From contig NC_018394.1 of NCBI RefSeq assembly GCF_000208865.1, forward strand, positions 2,255,964 through 2,319,963: a stretch of 64,000 nucleotides of DNA, in the 5' to 3' direction. This DNA is from Neospora caninum Liverpool (lineage: Eukaryota > Apicomplexa > Conoidasida > Eucoccidiorida > Sarcocystidae). The notes beneath the pieces were generated by a model. That model had not been told where the DNA came from. It ran no database searches and saw only the letters and a list, made by a program, of their open reading frames with translations. Below are positions 12,201 through 23,700 of the stretch, piece after piece (position 1 is the first letter of the stretch; each line of letters begins with the position of its first letter). Position numbers and translations under genes: made by a program.

Positions 12201-14159
12201 TTCCCGCCTGACGGTCGCACAAGTACTCGAAGGCTCCAGCTGCAGTCCACCCGAGAAACAACTCAGCCACCTGGTGGGAAAAACGCACATCCACACGCAT
12301 AACAGCACACTCATGACCATCAAAAAAGGTTTGCAGTGACACTTTTCTCGCCTGCTACTCATTGCTGTTGCCCTAAACACCTCATCCAAAGGCTCGGTTT
12401 TTATGGCTGATACTCACAGCAGACTGGCAGGCTCTTTCCTACATATATATATATATATGTATACATGTGTAGAAATAAATATCTTTATATATATATATAT
12501 ACCTCGCATGGTCTGGGCTTCACATGTGAAAAGGTGGAGACGCAGATGCACAGGCAGACGCGAATGGAGAGAAACAGGAATCGATTGGTGTATGAAGTCT
12601 GCCACAGTGCGCACCAGTAGATCAAGGGTTCAGCAGCCACTGCGGCGTGAAAGTCGTATCCTACATCGGTACATAGTTCTTTAAACTGTCTGTACGTGCG
12701 GAAACGGTAGATGTGCCTATGGATGTGGATGTACATACGGCGAAGGTTACATTTGCCTGTGAGTCTTTTGCAGCGCGCCCACAAGGGAGCGACGCAAAAG
12801 ACGGGGGATGATTGTGTAGAACACCACACGAAATTGCCGGCCTGCCGCAAAAAGGCAAACGCCAAAGGAGCAAAGAGTAGAAGGCTTACGGCGAGGATGC
12901 CCAGCAGCTTCACGTAAGGCCCCACGTCGGCGGACGTATTGAGTGCAGTCATGATGTCTCCAAAAATCGAAATGAATCCTGGCTGACGAACGGAAACAAC
13001 AGCAAAGGAAGACGACAGGAATATATGGAGCCTCGCCTCTGCAGGTGCCTAAAACGTTTGGAAAGGACATGGTCTGAATCAGGCTACGACTATTTCACTG
13101 TAAGGGAGAGATCGACAAACATGTGTTTCGCTCATCTGCGAAGTCGGCACTTCCGGCTAGTGCCTCTGGCTTACCATCAATGATCCTGCGCCGAGGGCAA
13201 AGACGACGCCCACCACCAGAACGCCGATCTCGCATCCAGAGACGAAACTGCAAGACAGAACAAAGTGGAAAGAATCGAAAATCGATAGTTGGAATGAGCA
13301 CAAACGAAGGGAAAAAGGCCTCAGAAGGAAATGCGAGAAAAAAAGGCGAGAAAGGACGCAGAGGAACACCACGACAAAGCGAGAGGGTCAGAGGGACAAC
13401 GCGCAAAACGCCGCGGTCAGGGGGCGAAGCAAACTTACTGGAAAGGTGCCGTCAGAGAACGTTTCTTCTTCGCCGTCATCGTTGCCTGCACAACAGACGG
13501 GGAGACCACATCGAGATGGGAGCGCGTAAAAGGTGGGCACGAGAAAAGCTGGGCAATCGCGAGGGACTCCTTATAGAAAGCTCCGCGCTCTCCGCATTAA
13601 GAACACGTGAGACAAAACAGAGGAGCCGAAGCAAGGCCCCTCGTGGAACGGACCGTCTTGGTGGCCGAGGGATTAGCGAAAGCAAAGAAGGCGAGACGGG
13701 AAGCGACGAGAAAGTGGGGCGTGGCACAGAGAACATGGGAAGGCATGAGACGGAACGGAAGAGCAGTCCCAGACAACGGAGGGAAGGACTGCGGCGAAGC
13801 GCTTTTTTACGCATCTGATTCTCAGCTAGATTTCAGGCGCGCCTCAGGGGCAGTGTGGAGGGGAAAAGCGACTGGACCAGAAACGTGGCGTCAATCAAAG
13901 CGCCCAGTATACTGAATCGATCCACACGCCACTGACCACGAAGAAAAGATGAGGCAGAACATCCGGGCGTAAGAGGGTCCGAGCAGGCAGATTGTGTTTG
14001 GGTGAAGTGTACCTGGGAAGGAGAGGGATCTACAGCGGCGTCCTTTCCATCTGCAGCGAGAACGCCGCCGCTTCCACCGCGGGAAGCTTCTGCTGAGCCG
14101 ACCATGGTTTCTGTTTCAGGACCCGGTGATGAAGAACAGATTTCTTTGCAGTCGGGCAT
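188..14159 (-). CDS. ABCB/MDR-type ABC transporter (partial; continues beyond left edge)
   Basis: ATP-driven membrane exporter of the P-glycoprotein class; its substrate cannot be read from sequence. Exons in transcript order: 14159-14013, 13485-13439, 13247-13175, 12982-12890, 12270-12163, 11843-11742, 11442-11292, 10416-10252, 9351-9244, 8674-8535, 8076-7999, 7281-7143, 6836-6758, 6104-6023, 5462-5274, 4871-4797, 4214-4044, 3350-3189, 2733-2667, 2008-1846, 1174-1090, 368-188. All are GT-AG and every junction keeps frame (868 codons). TMD1 occupies about residues 65-380 and includes ELGWFD (the family's QExxWFD region). NBD1 has Walker A GGSG|CGKST split by an intron (about 448-456), Q-loop VVSQEP, signature LSGGQKQR (553), Walker [13 protein letters not shown] (573) and H-loop IIIAHR (His611). 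An acidic linker follows, then TMD2 starts with [11 protein letters not shown] and HQDVAFFDD, as in MDR1. NBD2 must lie left of the window. Start choice: first ATG of an open exon whose donor phase fits exon 2. Exon 19 and the linker joins are the least certain. Vertical coccidian gene; no sign of transfer. Confidence 0.9.
1011..1042. repeat. (TA)n microsatellite in ABC transporter intron
   Basis: Alternating TA tract directly 3' of the small TM7 exon at 1090-1174. Two similar tracts lie at about 1419-1450 and 1722-1751, and others in later introns at about 3069-3091, 6238-6279, 8262-8297 and 12441-12502. Confidence 0.9.
3960..3974. repeat. Poly-C run in ABC transporter intron
   Basis: Fifteen C on the plus strand, so poly-G in the transcript, within the intron between the H-loop exon (4214-4044) and the linker exon (3350-3189). 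It is prone to length error in sequencing and assembly. Confidence 0.85.
4552..4570. repeat. Long poly-C run in ABC transporter intron
   Basis: About nineteen C on the plus strand, so poly-G in the sense transcript, in the intron between the Walker B exon (4871-4797) and the H-loop exon (4214-4044). It is the longest homopolymer I saw in the window. Confidence 0.85.
11920..12062 (-). repeat. Intronic polypyrimidine tract (GA-rich on plus strand)
   Basis: About 140 bases of almost pure purine on the plus strand, hence C/T in the ABC transporter transcript. It lies between the exons at 12270-12163 and 11843-11742, and its 3' end is within about 80 bases of the acceptor of the ELGWFD exon. It fits an extended polypyrimidine tract. 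Confidence 0.7.
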
Positions 14160-17100
14160 GAACACCGCCGCAGAACGGGCGCGATAGACACCGGTGCAAA
14201 CCGGGCGACTACCCCTCACGCCACAAATGAAAATGCCTGAGCGGAAGAATCCTTTGTCGAAGAACGCACGGCGATACGCCTTTGAAAAAGACGATTCGAG
14301 GCGACAAAACCAAGCGCTTTTACGTTGGCTAGTCTCTCGAGAGGCAGCTGCTGGCTCGTGCCTAACGTAGACCGGACTCCGAAGCCTGGGCCTCCGGAAA
14401 AAAGTGACCTCCTCAAGTGCGAGCCCCGCCCCCCTCCAGCGCAAGGAATTACGCTGGTTCAAAAAGGGGGGAGAAAATCGGTGGTTCGCACCCTTTTGGT
14501 TTTGCTTGCATAAGGAGAGAAAAAGGAGAGGCGTACCGTTCCGGGACAACCGCGCGGAGACTGCTGGTTTTCCCCCTCTCCCGCTCCGGCACGCCGCCCT
14601 CGTTCACAGGACACACGAAAAAAGGAGGCCGAGCAGGACGTTCCCCACATGTGGAGGCGAGGGCCTGTAAGCATTGATGTACTGTAAGTCAGTGAAATCC
14701 AAAACCAGGTGTTCGTGTCTCCAGGAAGACTTTTGCTTCGAGGAGGACCATTTTCCAAGCTTCTTGAGGCATTGAACACTGGGAGATGGCAGCAGGAGTT
14801 TGCAACAGTAAAGGGGGGTGCGTGCCTGAGGACACCGGTCCGGCGGCAGTACCATGGTATCGCATCTCGAAGAAAGACCACTGGCGGGGATAACTTCGCA
14901 TGGCCACGGAACCGGACAAGTTTTCTTTCTGAATCCCGACTCCCTTGCGTGTATTAGGTGGCTCAAGCAACTGCATGCATCCAAACGACCTTGTATTCAT
15001 GTATCTCTTAACCGCAGGCACCGTGCACTGGAGGACGAACTTGCGGTGAAGTCACCATTTCACGGATGTCACTCTCTGAGCAAAAAAGGCGACATCACGT
15101 CACACGTACTGATGGGCACGGCACTGTGAGAGGTAATGTTCGGCTCGGATTCCCGTCGACAGATTTGCATTCATCACTTGCCCCGGAGACCACAGTACAC
15201 CCAGTCTGGTAAAACGCTCCAGAAGAAGGACCCGGAGCAACGCGCTGGAAAGAGATATTCTACCTTTGGTCTAACATCGTTAAGAGAGTCGTGTGTATGG
15301 ATCACGCATCGCCTGCAATGGGAGCTGCAGTCCAGTGGTATTGCTTTGAGGCCTGCCCGAGAGCTCAGGCAGTTTTCCGGTGGTAGCAAAAAGTACGTCC
15401 GTTCTCACTGGGCCATCCATAAAGGCGCTTGCAAGTCGTGTTAAGTGGATGAGAATTCTCTCACTTTCCCGGCGCAAACCATCCTGAGCGGATGCCCTCG
15501 GTTTCTGTCAGAGTAATGCCCTTGGGATTCCTGTGGGGTGCGCTGCATCTCAACTACTCGTTCCCTGACGGGGAACGTCGCATTCTATTTGCCACAGAAA
15601 TACTTGTTGCCCCTCAAACTCCCTACTTTGACGTCCCCCCCCTCAGCACGAGGTGCAATCGAACCACATGATTCTCATTCCTCGTCTCCGGCGTTAGGTT
15701 CGCACGTGAACGAGAAATAAGCCACAGTCTTCACTCTGGCCCGCAGTACATTCAGGCGCTTTGCGTAGCAATGCTTCGCAACCCTGTCTGATGCAAACAC
15801 TTCTCATGGCGCGCCACGCTTGGCGCAGTGCCCATTAGCAGATACGCAAATACACTAGAGCAGGATTTGGCTGCCGCTCACTCTTATTTACATGTGACTA
15901 GAGAGCGTGAGCTACCCAGGGACAACTACTCCCTCCTGCGGCTCGTTACCGCGATCCACGGGGCGTCCGATGCCCTGTTGGTAAATCTACGTGTACGCAC
16001 ATTTGTTGGGAGCTCCCCCTCCAGATTTCAAAGTAGTTGCCGTGTCGGCAAGATCTGTTGCTCAGCGGTCGAATTTCCCGAGGGAAACTCGGGGAGCAAG
16101 TTACGGAGAAACCCTGTTGTGCACAGTGGTCTTGGTGCCATGAGATGCAGGCAAGAAGCCAACTAGGGAAAATTTCTGCTTTTGCTCTCACTGTAGTGTT
16201 CCGAGATGACTTCGGTCAACCGGGAAGAAACGCGCTGCGGGGCAGGGTACAAACGGTCGGGGAGAACTGGGAGACACACTGAAAGGCTCGTGGTGCGTAT
16301 TTCTGGTTCGCACGGCCACCTGTCGAGACAACCTGCACAGGACTGTCCGATTCTGTAAATATCTTGGTTTCCTTCGGGCAGTTTGCGTCTTTAATAGAGG
16401 ATGTAAACGAAGAAACCGGGGTGACGTTCCCGCTGCCTGAGATCGTAGCCGTTATGCGGTGTCATCTCATTTAGCCGCTGCCTGTCCTCCTAGGGCACAG
16501 GTTCGGCTCGTGGCGGGGAGGTTCTACTCTATGCCGACTCAGGTGGTTCGCAGCGTCTCGCAGATCGGCGCGCCGTTGTCGGGCATCAGTAAACCCGGAC
16601 AACTATAGTTGAAACTGACTTTGTCGCCATCTTGCCAAATGGACACCCACATCACAACAATGCGTGCGATGACGCCCCAAGCAACACTACCGAGCTCCTC
16701 GATTGTGACCACTGCGCCGCATGCCAAGAAGCGCTTCATCCCATCTCAAGCTGCTGTCCACATTTACTTTGCAACCTTGTTTACATCCGTTTACATCCGT
16801 GGACGTTGAGTACAGCATGACACCGGAGCCGCGCTGTGGCAGGCAGAGAGATCCCTTACCTTTTAGTTCAGTTTATGCGTAACGGCGCCACCGCGAGACG
16901 GAAGGTTACACGAGCAAGGAATGGCATGATAATTCGATAGTAGAGGCAGATTTCACAGCAGTGAGCCTAACAGGAAAGCGACTATCACAGGTATCCTTTA
17001 GAGGTTCGCTGTTCATGTACACACCAACCGTTGAGTTACGCTGGGATTCCCGACATACAATGCAGCGGAGTAATCTTTGCCACGACTTTCCGCAGCACAC

Positions 17101-20100
17101 CAGCCGCGAGCATGAACTGCACATCCACTTACTAGGCCCGCGTGACACCATTCATGGCAAGGTTCACCTGCTCCGTCCATCCCTTCCTGCCGCGGCTATG
17201 GTTGCTCGTCTGTCCAGTACGTGGATGGCCCCGGACAAAAAATCTGTCAACGTGCTCCAGGGACACCAGCCTTCTGTCGAGAACACAAAAAAGTGAATAA
17301 CTTCACGCTCCAACCCCGATACTTGATCTTCACCAATTTTGCAAATCGGAAAATATAGACGGAGCAATGGGGAGTGGAGCAAATATGGGAAGCTCCGGGT
17401 CGCTTGACAACAAAACTGTGGGATTGATGATGTCCATTGGAGGTCCTCTGCCAGGTAGGTTGGGCAGCACTTTCGTCCCCCTCTTTCCAAAACCACGCAG
17501 ATAACCGTAATTGAGCGCTGCAGGCTCAGGCTCGGTCCTTTGAGCGCGTTCACTGTTCGGTTGCAACTCCCGACGCATTACATGGTTACGGTCTTGCAAC
17601 AAATTTGAATTGAAGCCTTCGGCGCAAGCGACAACAAAAACCGAAGAGCAAACTTGATAGATGATAGCCCACAAAGCCATGACGCAAACAAAATACCAGG
17701 CTTCACCATTTCTGCGGGGGTAGCTTTGGTCCTTGACAGAAACATCGGTATATCAATCTGCATCCGGTACCGACGCTATTGGTGCAGGCGTTTCTACAGA
17801 TAGAAACGCAACACCCTTAATCAACGGTGCAGGAACAACTGTGTTATTTGAATTCCAGCTTTTGCTTTCTGGCGAGTCTAGGCCGCGTCGATCAGTTTTC
17901 GGAGCCCCGCTAGATGCAGCACCGAGACTGTGTCGATGATAGTTGCCGTGAGTAGGCAGGCTGCTAGCTGCGTCCTTTTTCCGCACTACGCACAAGCATC
18001 CAGATGTTCTATCTGGCAGGAAGTAAACCTATGTGTAAAGGCACACTTCACGGTGATTATGGGGCCTTTTGAGGCATGTCACTGCATCAACGGCCACCGA
18101 AATAAGGAGACGTCATCCAGGCAAGTCTCGAGTCGATTACCCTGGCACCGAACAACGTTCTCAACTTTGGGCTACCAAAGCAAGCCTAACGTGAGTTTCA
18201 GGCTGTACAAGCAACTCACGCTATTGCTGGTCTTGCTGCAGTCAGTTGGTTTCCGTTGCACGTATTTTCGAGGTAGTGAGGGAACCACTGCCAATACATT
18301 CCAGCCACACTCCGGCAGGCCTGACTACGCGGGCAGCTGTGAACGTTTCGAACAAATAGCGTGCTTAGCATCAAGGCAGGTCGGTACCTGAGGCATTCAA
18401 GACAAGAAAAAATGCATTCTAGTCACTCTCAACAGAGGTGTCCCACGCCAGTTTTCTTCTGGCCATCTCCATCGCAGAAAGGTACGGGTGCGCGGGATGG
18501 TGGTCAAACGTGTCAAATGGTCCCTCCTTTTTTACACGCTCAGAGGTAGTCGCTGGAAAGAGCCGGGACACCTCTCGCACAAGACGAGCCTATCCATCGG
18601 CCCCCCAATTCAGTTTTTGCGTTGTCGCCTACGCACAGTTTCTATTGCACGAGCCCGAACAGGACGACCTAGTGGCTCAAGTGGCCCCAGACGTAGCAGG
18701 TAGCACACTTCGGAAGCATTTGATCGCTTTTCGGGAGCCGGGTTTTGTTCCATCTCCTGTGTACGATAATGCGCTTGCTCAGTCCAAGACTTATGCTTGA
18801 GTAAAACGGCCTCTTTCGCCGGACCTCTCGCTCCTGCAAAACGTGCCGGACTCGTAGCTTCTTGGTTCCTCGACAGTCCCAAGCACAAAGGCAGGAAACG
18901 GCTCTGTTTCGCACGACTTACACATACCCGGATGACAGCAGGCTGAGGAGGCAATCTTGCAAACTTTGGAACTTGCCTGCATCCCGTCCGGTGAAATATC
19001 ACTGGTTCGACAACCGCCGCAGTGAGGTGACCAGGATGTGTTCACGTGAGCACTGCAACCCAGGTGAGTAGCACCCACACTTAGTCTCACCACTCATCAA
19101 CTATAATTGTCCAACGAGGAAGGTGGAAGGAACCATCTAAGGGAAGCGGTGCCAAAAGTGAAGAAAGTGAAAGATATTCGCCGGCGGATACCGAGCGACG
19201 TCAGAAAGAAAGGCCGACTGTGTCCTCTCCACTCCTGCCGCAAGGATATACGCCGCAAGAACACTGTGAGTGCCCCTGTTCATCGGGTGTTGGTACACAT
19301 GACGAGCGCCTGATGTGTTCACACTCACTTCAGTTGTCAGGCATCATTCAGCAGCCTTTGGTGGTTCTTTGGCGCATCTTGCCCCTCCGTCGCACAATAG
19401 CCCTTGAATGCCCAAGGTGGGAGAATGCCGCCGTTTTGTCAGGGTGCCCGACTTTAAGCGGGCGCTTTTGGTCTTGGCGAGGAAATCCACAGTGCGTGCA
19501 CAAGGTCGTGTCCTTCTAGGCAACATAGTCCCAATTCGCGCGCGAGAATCCGACAACTCTAACGTCCGAATGTTAGCTGGCGGTCGGCGCCCGGCCATTT
19601 CGTACCATGTGTGTGCACAGCGTGTGTTTTGGGAACGGGAAACCTCTAGCAGACACGAAAGAGAATGTGTCGGACGATGCTTGCAGGAGCCGATTTTGCC
19701 TTGGCAGTATGACATGCCTATCTTTGCGGCACAACGCGACTTGAATTACAACACTATTCTCCACACTGCGCCGTTAGTTTCGTATCACCCAACTGAGCGC
19801 TTGCTCTCGAAAACCTAGCAGACTGCCATGTTTAGAAAGCGAATGCTTCTGCAGTCTGTCGATCGCCATCAGACAATTTCTTCTCTGCACAGCGTGGGCC
19901 GGGGGTGGAGCGCCACTGTCAAGAACAAGCCTTCCATCTTACAGGTTTCTACTTGGTTCTCCTCTCTGCTAACGCGCGCCCGTCGCCGCCTTAAGCAGTC
20001 ACACACCTGACTTGCTGACGGCTGGTTAACGATTGCGAAAGTCATGTTTCTCGTTGCCGCGTGCAATAGGCGGGGCCTTCTTGGGCCCTTTGACTCTTGA

Positions 20101-20754
20101 AACATTCCGTTGAGAAGACGCTGCATTTTACTCAGTTCCCAACGACAAAAAGCAGACGACTCAGCGAGTCTGTCCGTCACTTAGTTTAATGAAGACTCCC
20201 GGTGACCCTCGGAGCCCAGTGGACGTCCCCTACACCCTTTGTCAGGCACCGGCTGAAGCCGGTCAAAAGAAGAACCTTGGCGGGGGCGAGCCGTTGAAAA
20301 GCTCTCCAGAGTCGAGACTGAATTTGCGGAACAGCGACGGCTGCCACAATTGTGCAGGAAACGGACTCAACCGATTCACGAGGCTGGATGGAACAGGAGG
20401 ATAAGTTGGACCGGATTTTGACCGCGCCGCAGCTGTATAGTGGGACAGTCGACAGATCATCAGGCTCCGGTGGATTCCGCTGTTCACATACCCATATCAA
20501 TAGGAACCGAGTTGCGTTCTGTGATTGATATCGGGAAGTCGAAGTTCGCCAGACCATGCATGCTACGAAATACAGATCCCAGAAGACATCTTCGCTTCTC
20601 GGACATCTGAAGACGCCACCGTCATGCCGGAGCTGGCTGTCCATATCTAAACATGCACCGCAAAAAGCCCAAGAAGTGTTTGAGTGCTTTTGTCTCTGTG
20701 TGTTGGGCGACTTCGGCCTTTGTTCTGAAGATTTGCCTGACGCACCCGAGGCAA
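14160..20754. other. 6.6-kb gene-poor region between ABC transporter 5' end and ZIP 3' end
   Basis: It should contain the promoter and 5'UTR of the ABC transporter (right of 14159) and the 3'UTR of the ZIP gene (left of 20755). From about 14.7 to 20.2 kb the sequence looks unlike the rest of the window: no (TA)n tracts, few long pyrimidine runs and a more even base mix. Several ORFs of 100-155 codons occur on both strands, roughly what chance allows. Only the ORF at 17330-17680 has an independent hint of coding. I recognised no transposase, reverse transcriptase, tRNA or rRNA. Confidence 0.6.
17330..17680 (-). CDS. Candidate small secreted protein (hypothetical, 116 aa)
   Basis: Unrecognised ORF. 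It opens with a clean signal-peptide pattern: MALWAI, then a hydrophobic stretch, ending in VVACAEG, where cleavage after ACA or CAEG is plausible. A polar, Pro-rich mature part of about 94 residues follows, with no transmembrane segment. The ATG has G at +4. The frame ends with TGA inside AATTGGTGAAG, which could instead be a splice donor, so the protein may continue. Small single-domain secreted proteins are common in coccidia, but I cannot match this to a family. Position and length alone would fit chance; the signal peptide is the only positive evidence. Confidence 0.27.
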   Translation of the reverse strand: MALWAIIYQVCSSVFVVACAEGFNSNLLQDRNHVMRRELQPNSERAQRTEPEPAALNYGYLRGFGKRGTKVLPNLPGRGPPMDIINPTVLLSSDPELPIFAPLPIAPSIFSDLQNW

Positions 20755-23700
20755 CTAGGCGAGAATAACCATGACCCCCGCGCCAAGGCACACAGCTGCA
20801 ATGACGGATAGAAGAGAGGCTTTTCCTTCGGCCCGGCACCTCATGAGCTGCGGCGCAATGCACTCGAGAAGAGAGACGTGCAAGAAGGTTCCAGAGCCGA
20901 CGCCGGTGAGCAAACCCGGGAGAAGAGGAAGAAAAAAGGAGAAGAACCTCGGGGAAAACATGCCCAATGCCTCGGAGGATGCCGACCCAGGCGCAGAGCG
21001 CCCTCGACCGTCGCCAGTCAACCAAGTGATAGCAATGCCGACGATCACTCCGACGGGCGTCATCGAGGCGAACGCCAGCATCTGCCATACGAACGTCTTC
21101 AGGTGAGTCTGTGCTGAAAACGGCAGGGTCGACGACATTGGCAAAAGCTCCAGCGAAGAGACAGATGAGAAAGCGATGTTGCGAGACCGGCACGGCCGCA
21201 GCACCGACGCAGGAGACGCGAAACGAGGAGAGAGAAAAGATGCGGCACGCGCTCAACGCAGCGACACGAGGATGGGAACAAAACTCCAGAGGATAAGAAT
21301 GCAGACAGGTGCAAGCAAGGACGGCGAATGGGATGGTGTACAGACACCCGTAAAAGTCCTGATGGAGCGGCGTTTCTGACTGAGGTATTGGTTTCTCGCA
21401 CGGCCGGGGACTTACCTTGCATGAGAGATGATCCGAGAGCAAAGCTCTCGAGCCCCTTGTGCACGAGCACAGCAAAGGCAACGAGTTGAGGGCGGGGCGC
21501 CGTGCCTAGGGTGACGCCTTCCATGAGAGAGTGGAAGGAAAGAGCGAGCATGAGGACGCCCGAGACGAGAAGCTCCTTCGCTCCTGCCTTATCGCCCTCA
21601 TGGCGCAGTTCGTCAGCTAGCGTCGCGCTTGTGCTGCTACTGCCGTAAGGCGGCAGCAGACGGCTTCCCTCATTCCCCGAGCTACACCGTCCACAACTGC
21701 TGGCGACGCGGTGTCTCCGGTTGCACAGCTTCCGGCATCTGTTCCTCACGGTGTAGATACACCTGCTGCGCATGCGACTCCGCCTCTTGTTGGCTCTGTC
21801 CAAGTACTCTGGGTCCGTCAGTCCCGCCTCGTCAGTACGGTCCGGCCCCAGAAGGCACACTGCGCCGGCTTCCTCGGAGCACGAGGAGAAATACAGCGGC
21901 GGGCAACCGTGTCGCTGAGCCACTTCGGCGGCATTCCAGCGATGTGTGTAGCGCCTCACGCTCTCTTCAAAGCCTGGTGAGGTGTACATACACACGTCGG
22001 AGCGCGGCGACAGCGGCCCGCAGTCGCAGTGGGACGATTGCGACGAAGGGAAGCGCGGCGTCGCGTGGGCCAGCAGCGGTGAAGACAGAGACGCAGGCGA
22101 GCCTGACCGTCCTCGGCAGGCCGAGTTTGGAAGGCGCCGACGCCGACTCTGGGTCGGTTTCCACACGCCCCGTTCACGCGAGGCGAAACGCGAGAGGCTG
22201 GTGGCTGCGGCCAGAAGCGAAGGCCCTCTGTGGCCACACTCGCGACTAGGTTTCCCTTCGTCTTGCTCGGCCGACGTCTTGCAGCACTTGCTTTTGGGCA
22301 TCGAATCTGCGTGCATTTCTGGAGAGCAGAAACGATTTCCCGACTCAACGTTCGACGCAAGATGATCCGCAGATCGACTGTAGCCGATCGCAGTCCCTCC
22401 CCTGTGGCCCGGGTGTCTTGTGAAACTCCCCTGTGAAATGAAGATATCGCCGGGTCGGTGTTTGCGGTCTCCGCTGTCCTCTCCCACGATAGAGCAAAAC
22501 GACGCCGAGTGCTCGTCGACGCTCTCGCGTCGTCTCTCTCCCTCTTCGAGCTTTCTTTGCCTCCCTGAAACGCTGCTTCCGCTGTCAACGTCGACAACCT
22601 CGCCTGCACTCTTAACGACTCGACCTTTTGAGGGCGAGAGCGGCCTGGGTCTGTGCGGTGTCGGCGGCAGTCGACCGACACAACACGACGTTCCGGCGAA
22701 GGGACACGCCTGCGAGCAGCAGGAAGCACTTCGAATACGCGGCCCGCGCATTCCTTCCATTCGTCCTCTTCCTTCCCCTTCCTGACCTAGGGCCATCTCG
22801 CAACGCCGTCGTTCGCCGATCTCGCTCTCCCCGCGGGCCCTGTCGCTGCTGGGACTGTGTTGCCTGCCGCCTTCGCAACTGCATGCCATGAAGCGCCGTG
22901 AGCCGGCGGATCCGCCGAGGGTTCCACGTTTCGGCGCGGGAACAAAACCTTTCTCGGCCTCAGGGATGACGCGCTGAGAGCACGGATACGCGGCCCGCTC
23001 GTCCTCGCTCTCGCCGTCCTCGCACCAACAGGGGGCCGCTGCGGCGCAGCTGAGCTCTGCCGCAGCTGTCACTGCACATCCTGCGGTGTACAGACTCCGG
23101 GCGCTCAGCGTCGACCTGTACGGGCACACCTGAGGCGGCTTTCCTGCCATGTTTCCCGTTCCCTCTTTGCAGCTATTTGAGCGTCGAAACAAGTTCCGGA
23201 ACGAACAGCCTGTCGAGGCGACACCGCGCAGCGAGGCGGCGCAAGAGCTGGGGAAGGAGTGGAACGGCGCGGCGCGAGAGACAGCGAAAGGAGGCGCAGA
23301 AGCGGGGGACGGCGAGACCACGCACAGGGCGGTTGCCCGATCCGCTGCAGGGGGCGGATGGGCGAGAGTCTCGCTGTCCTCCTTGCCGGCTTCGGGCAAC
23401 AAGCAAGACGAACAAAGCGACGCAGAAGAGAGAGAATGGTGCCACGAGGCGGAACACGAAGACGCGTAGGACGAGAGCGAACAGAACCCTTCTCGTCCGT
23501 CTCCTGCTTTGGTTTTGCAAGCTTTTACCCAGCTGCGCTCCTCGCTCCCGCCCTCTCTCCGCTCTGCCTCTGCTCCTCCTCCCGCCTCCTTCGGACCGAA
23601 ACCACTTCCTGCTGCTTCAAGCGCTGCGTGCTTCAGCTCATCGCCGTGTCTCCCCTGGCGCACTCCGCTGAATGCAGGCGCTGCGCCTAAAGCCGGCGGC

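Noticed and set aside
20186..21481. 431-codon minus-strand ORF overlapping the ZIP 3' end.
   Set aside because: It is out of frame with the intact ZIP TM6-TM8 exon (21113-20755), which explains the same bases.
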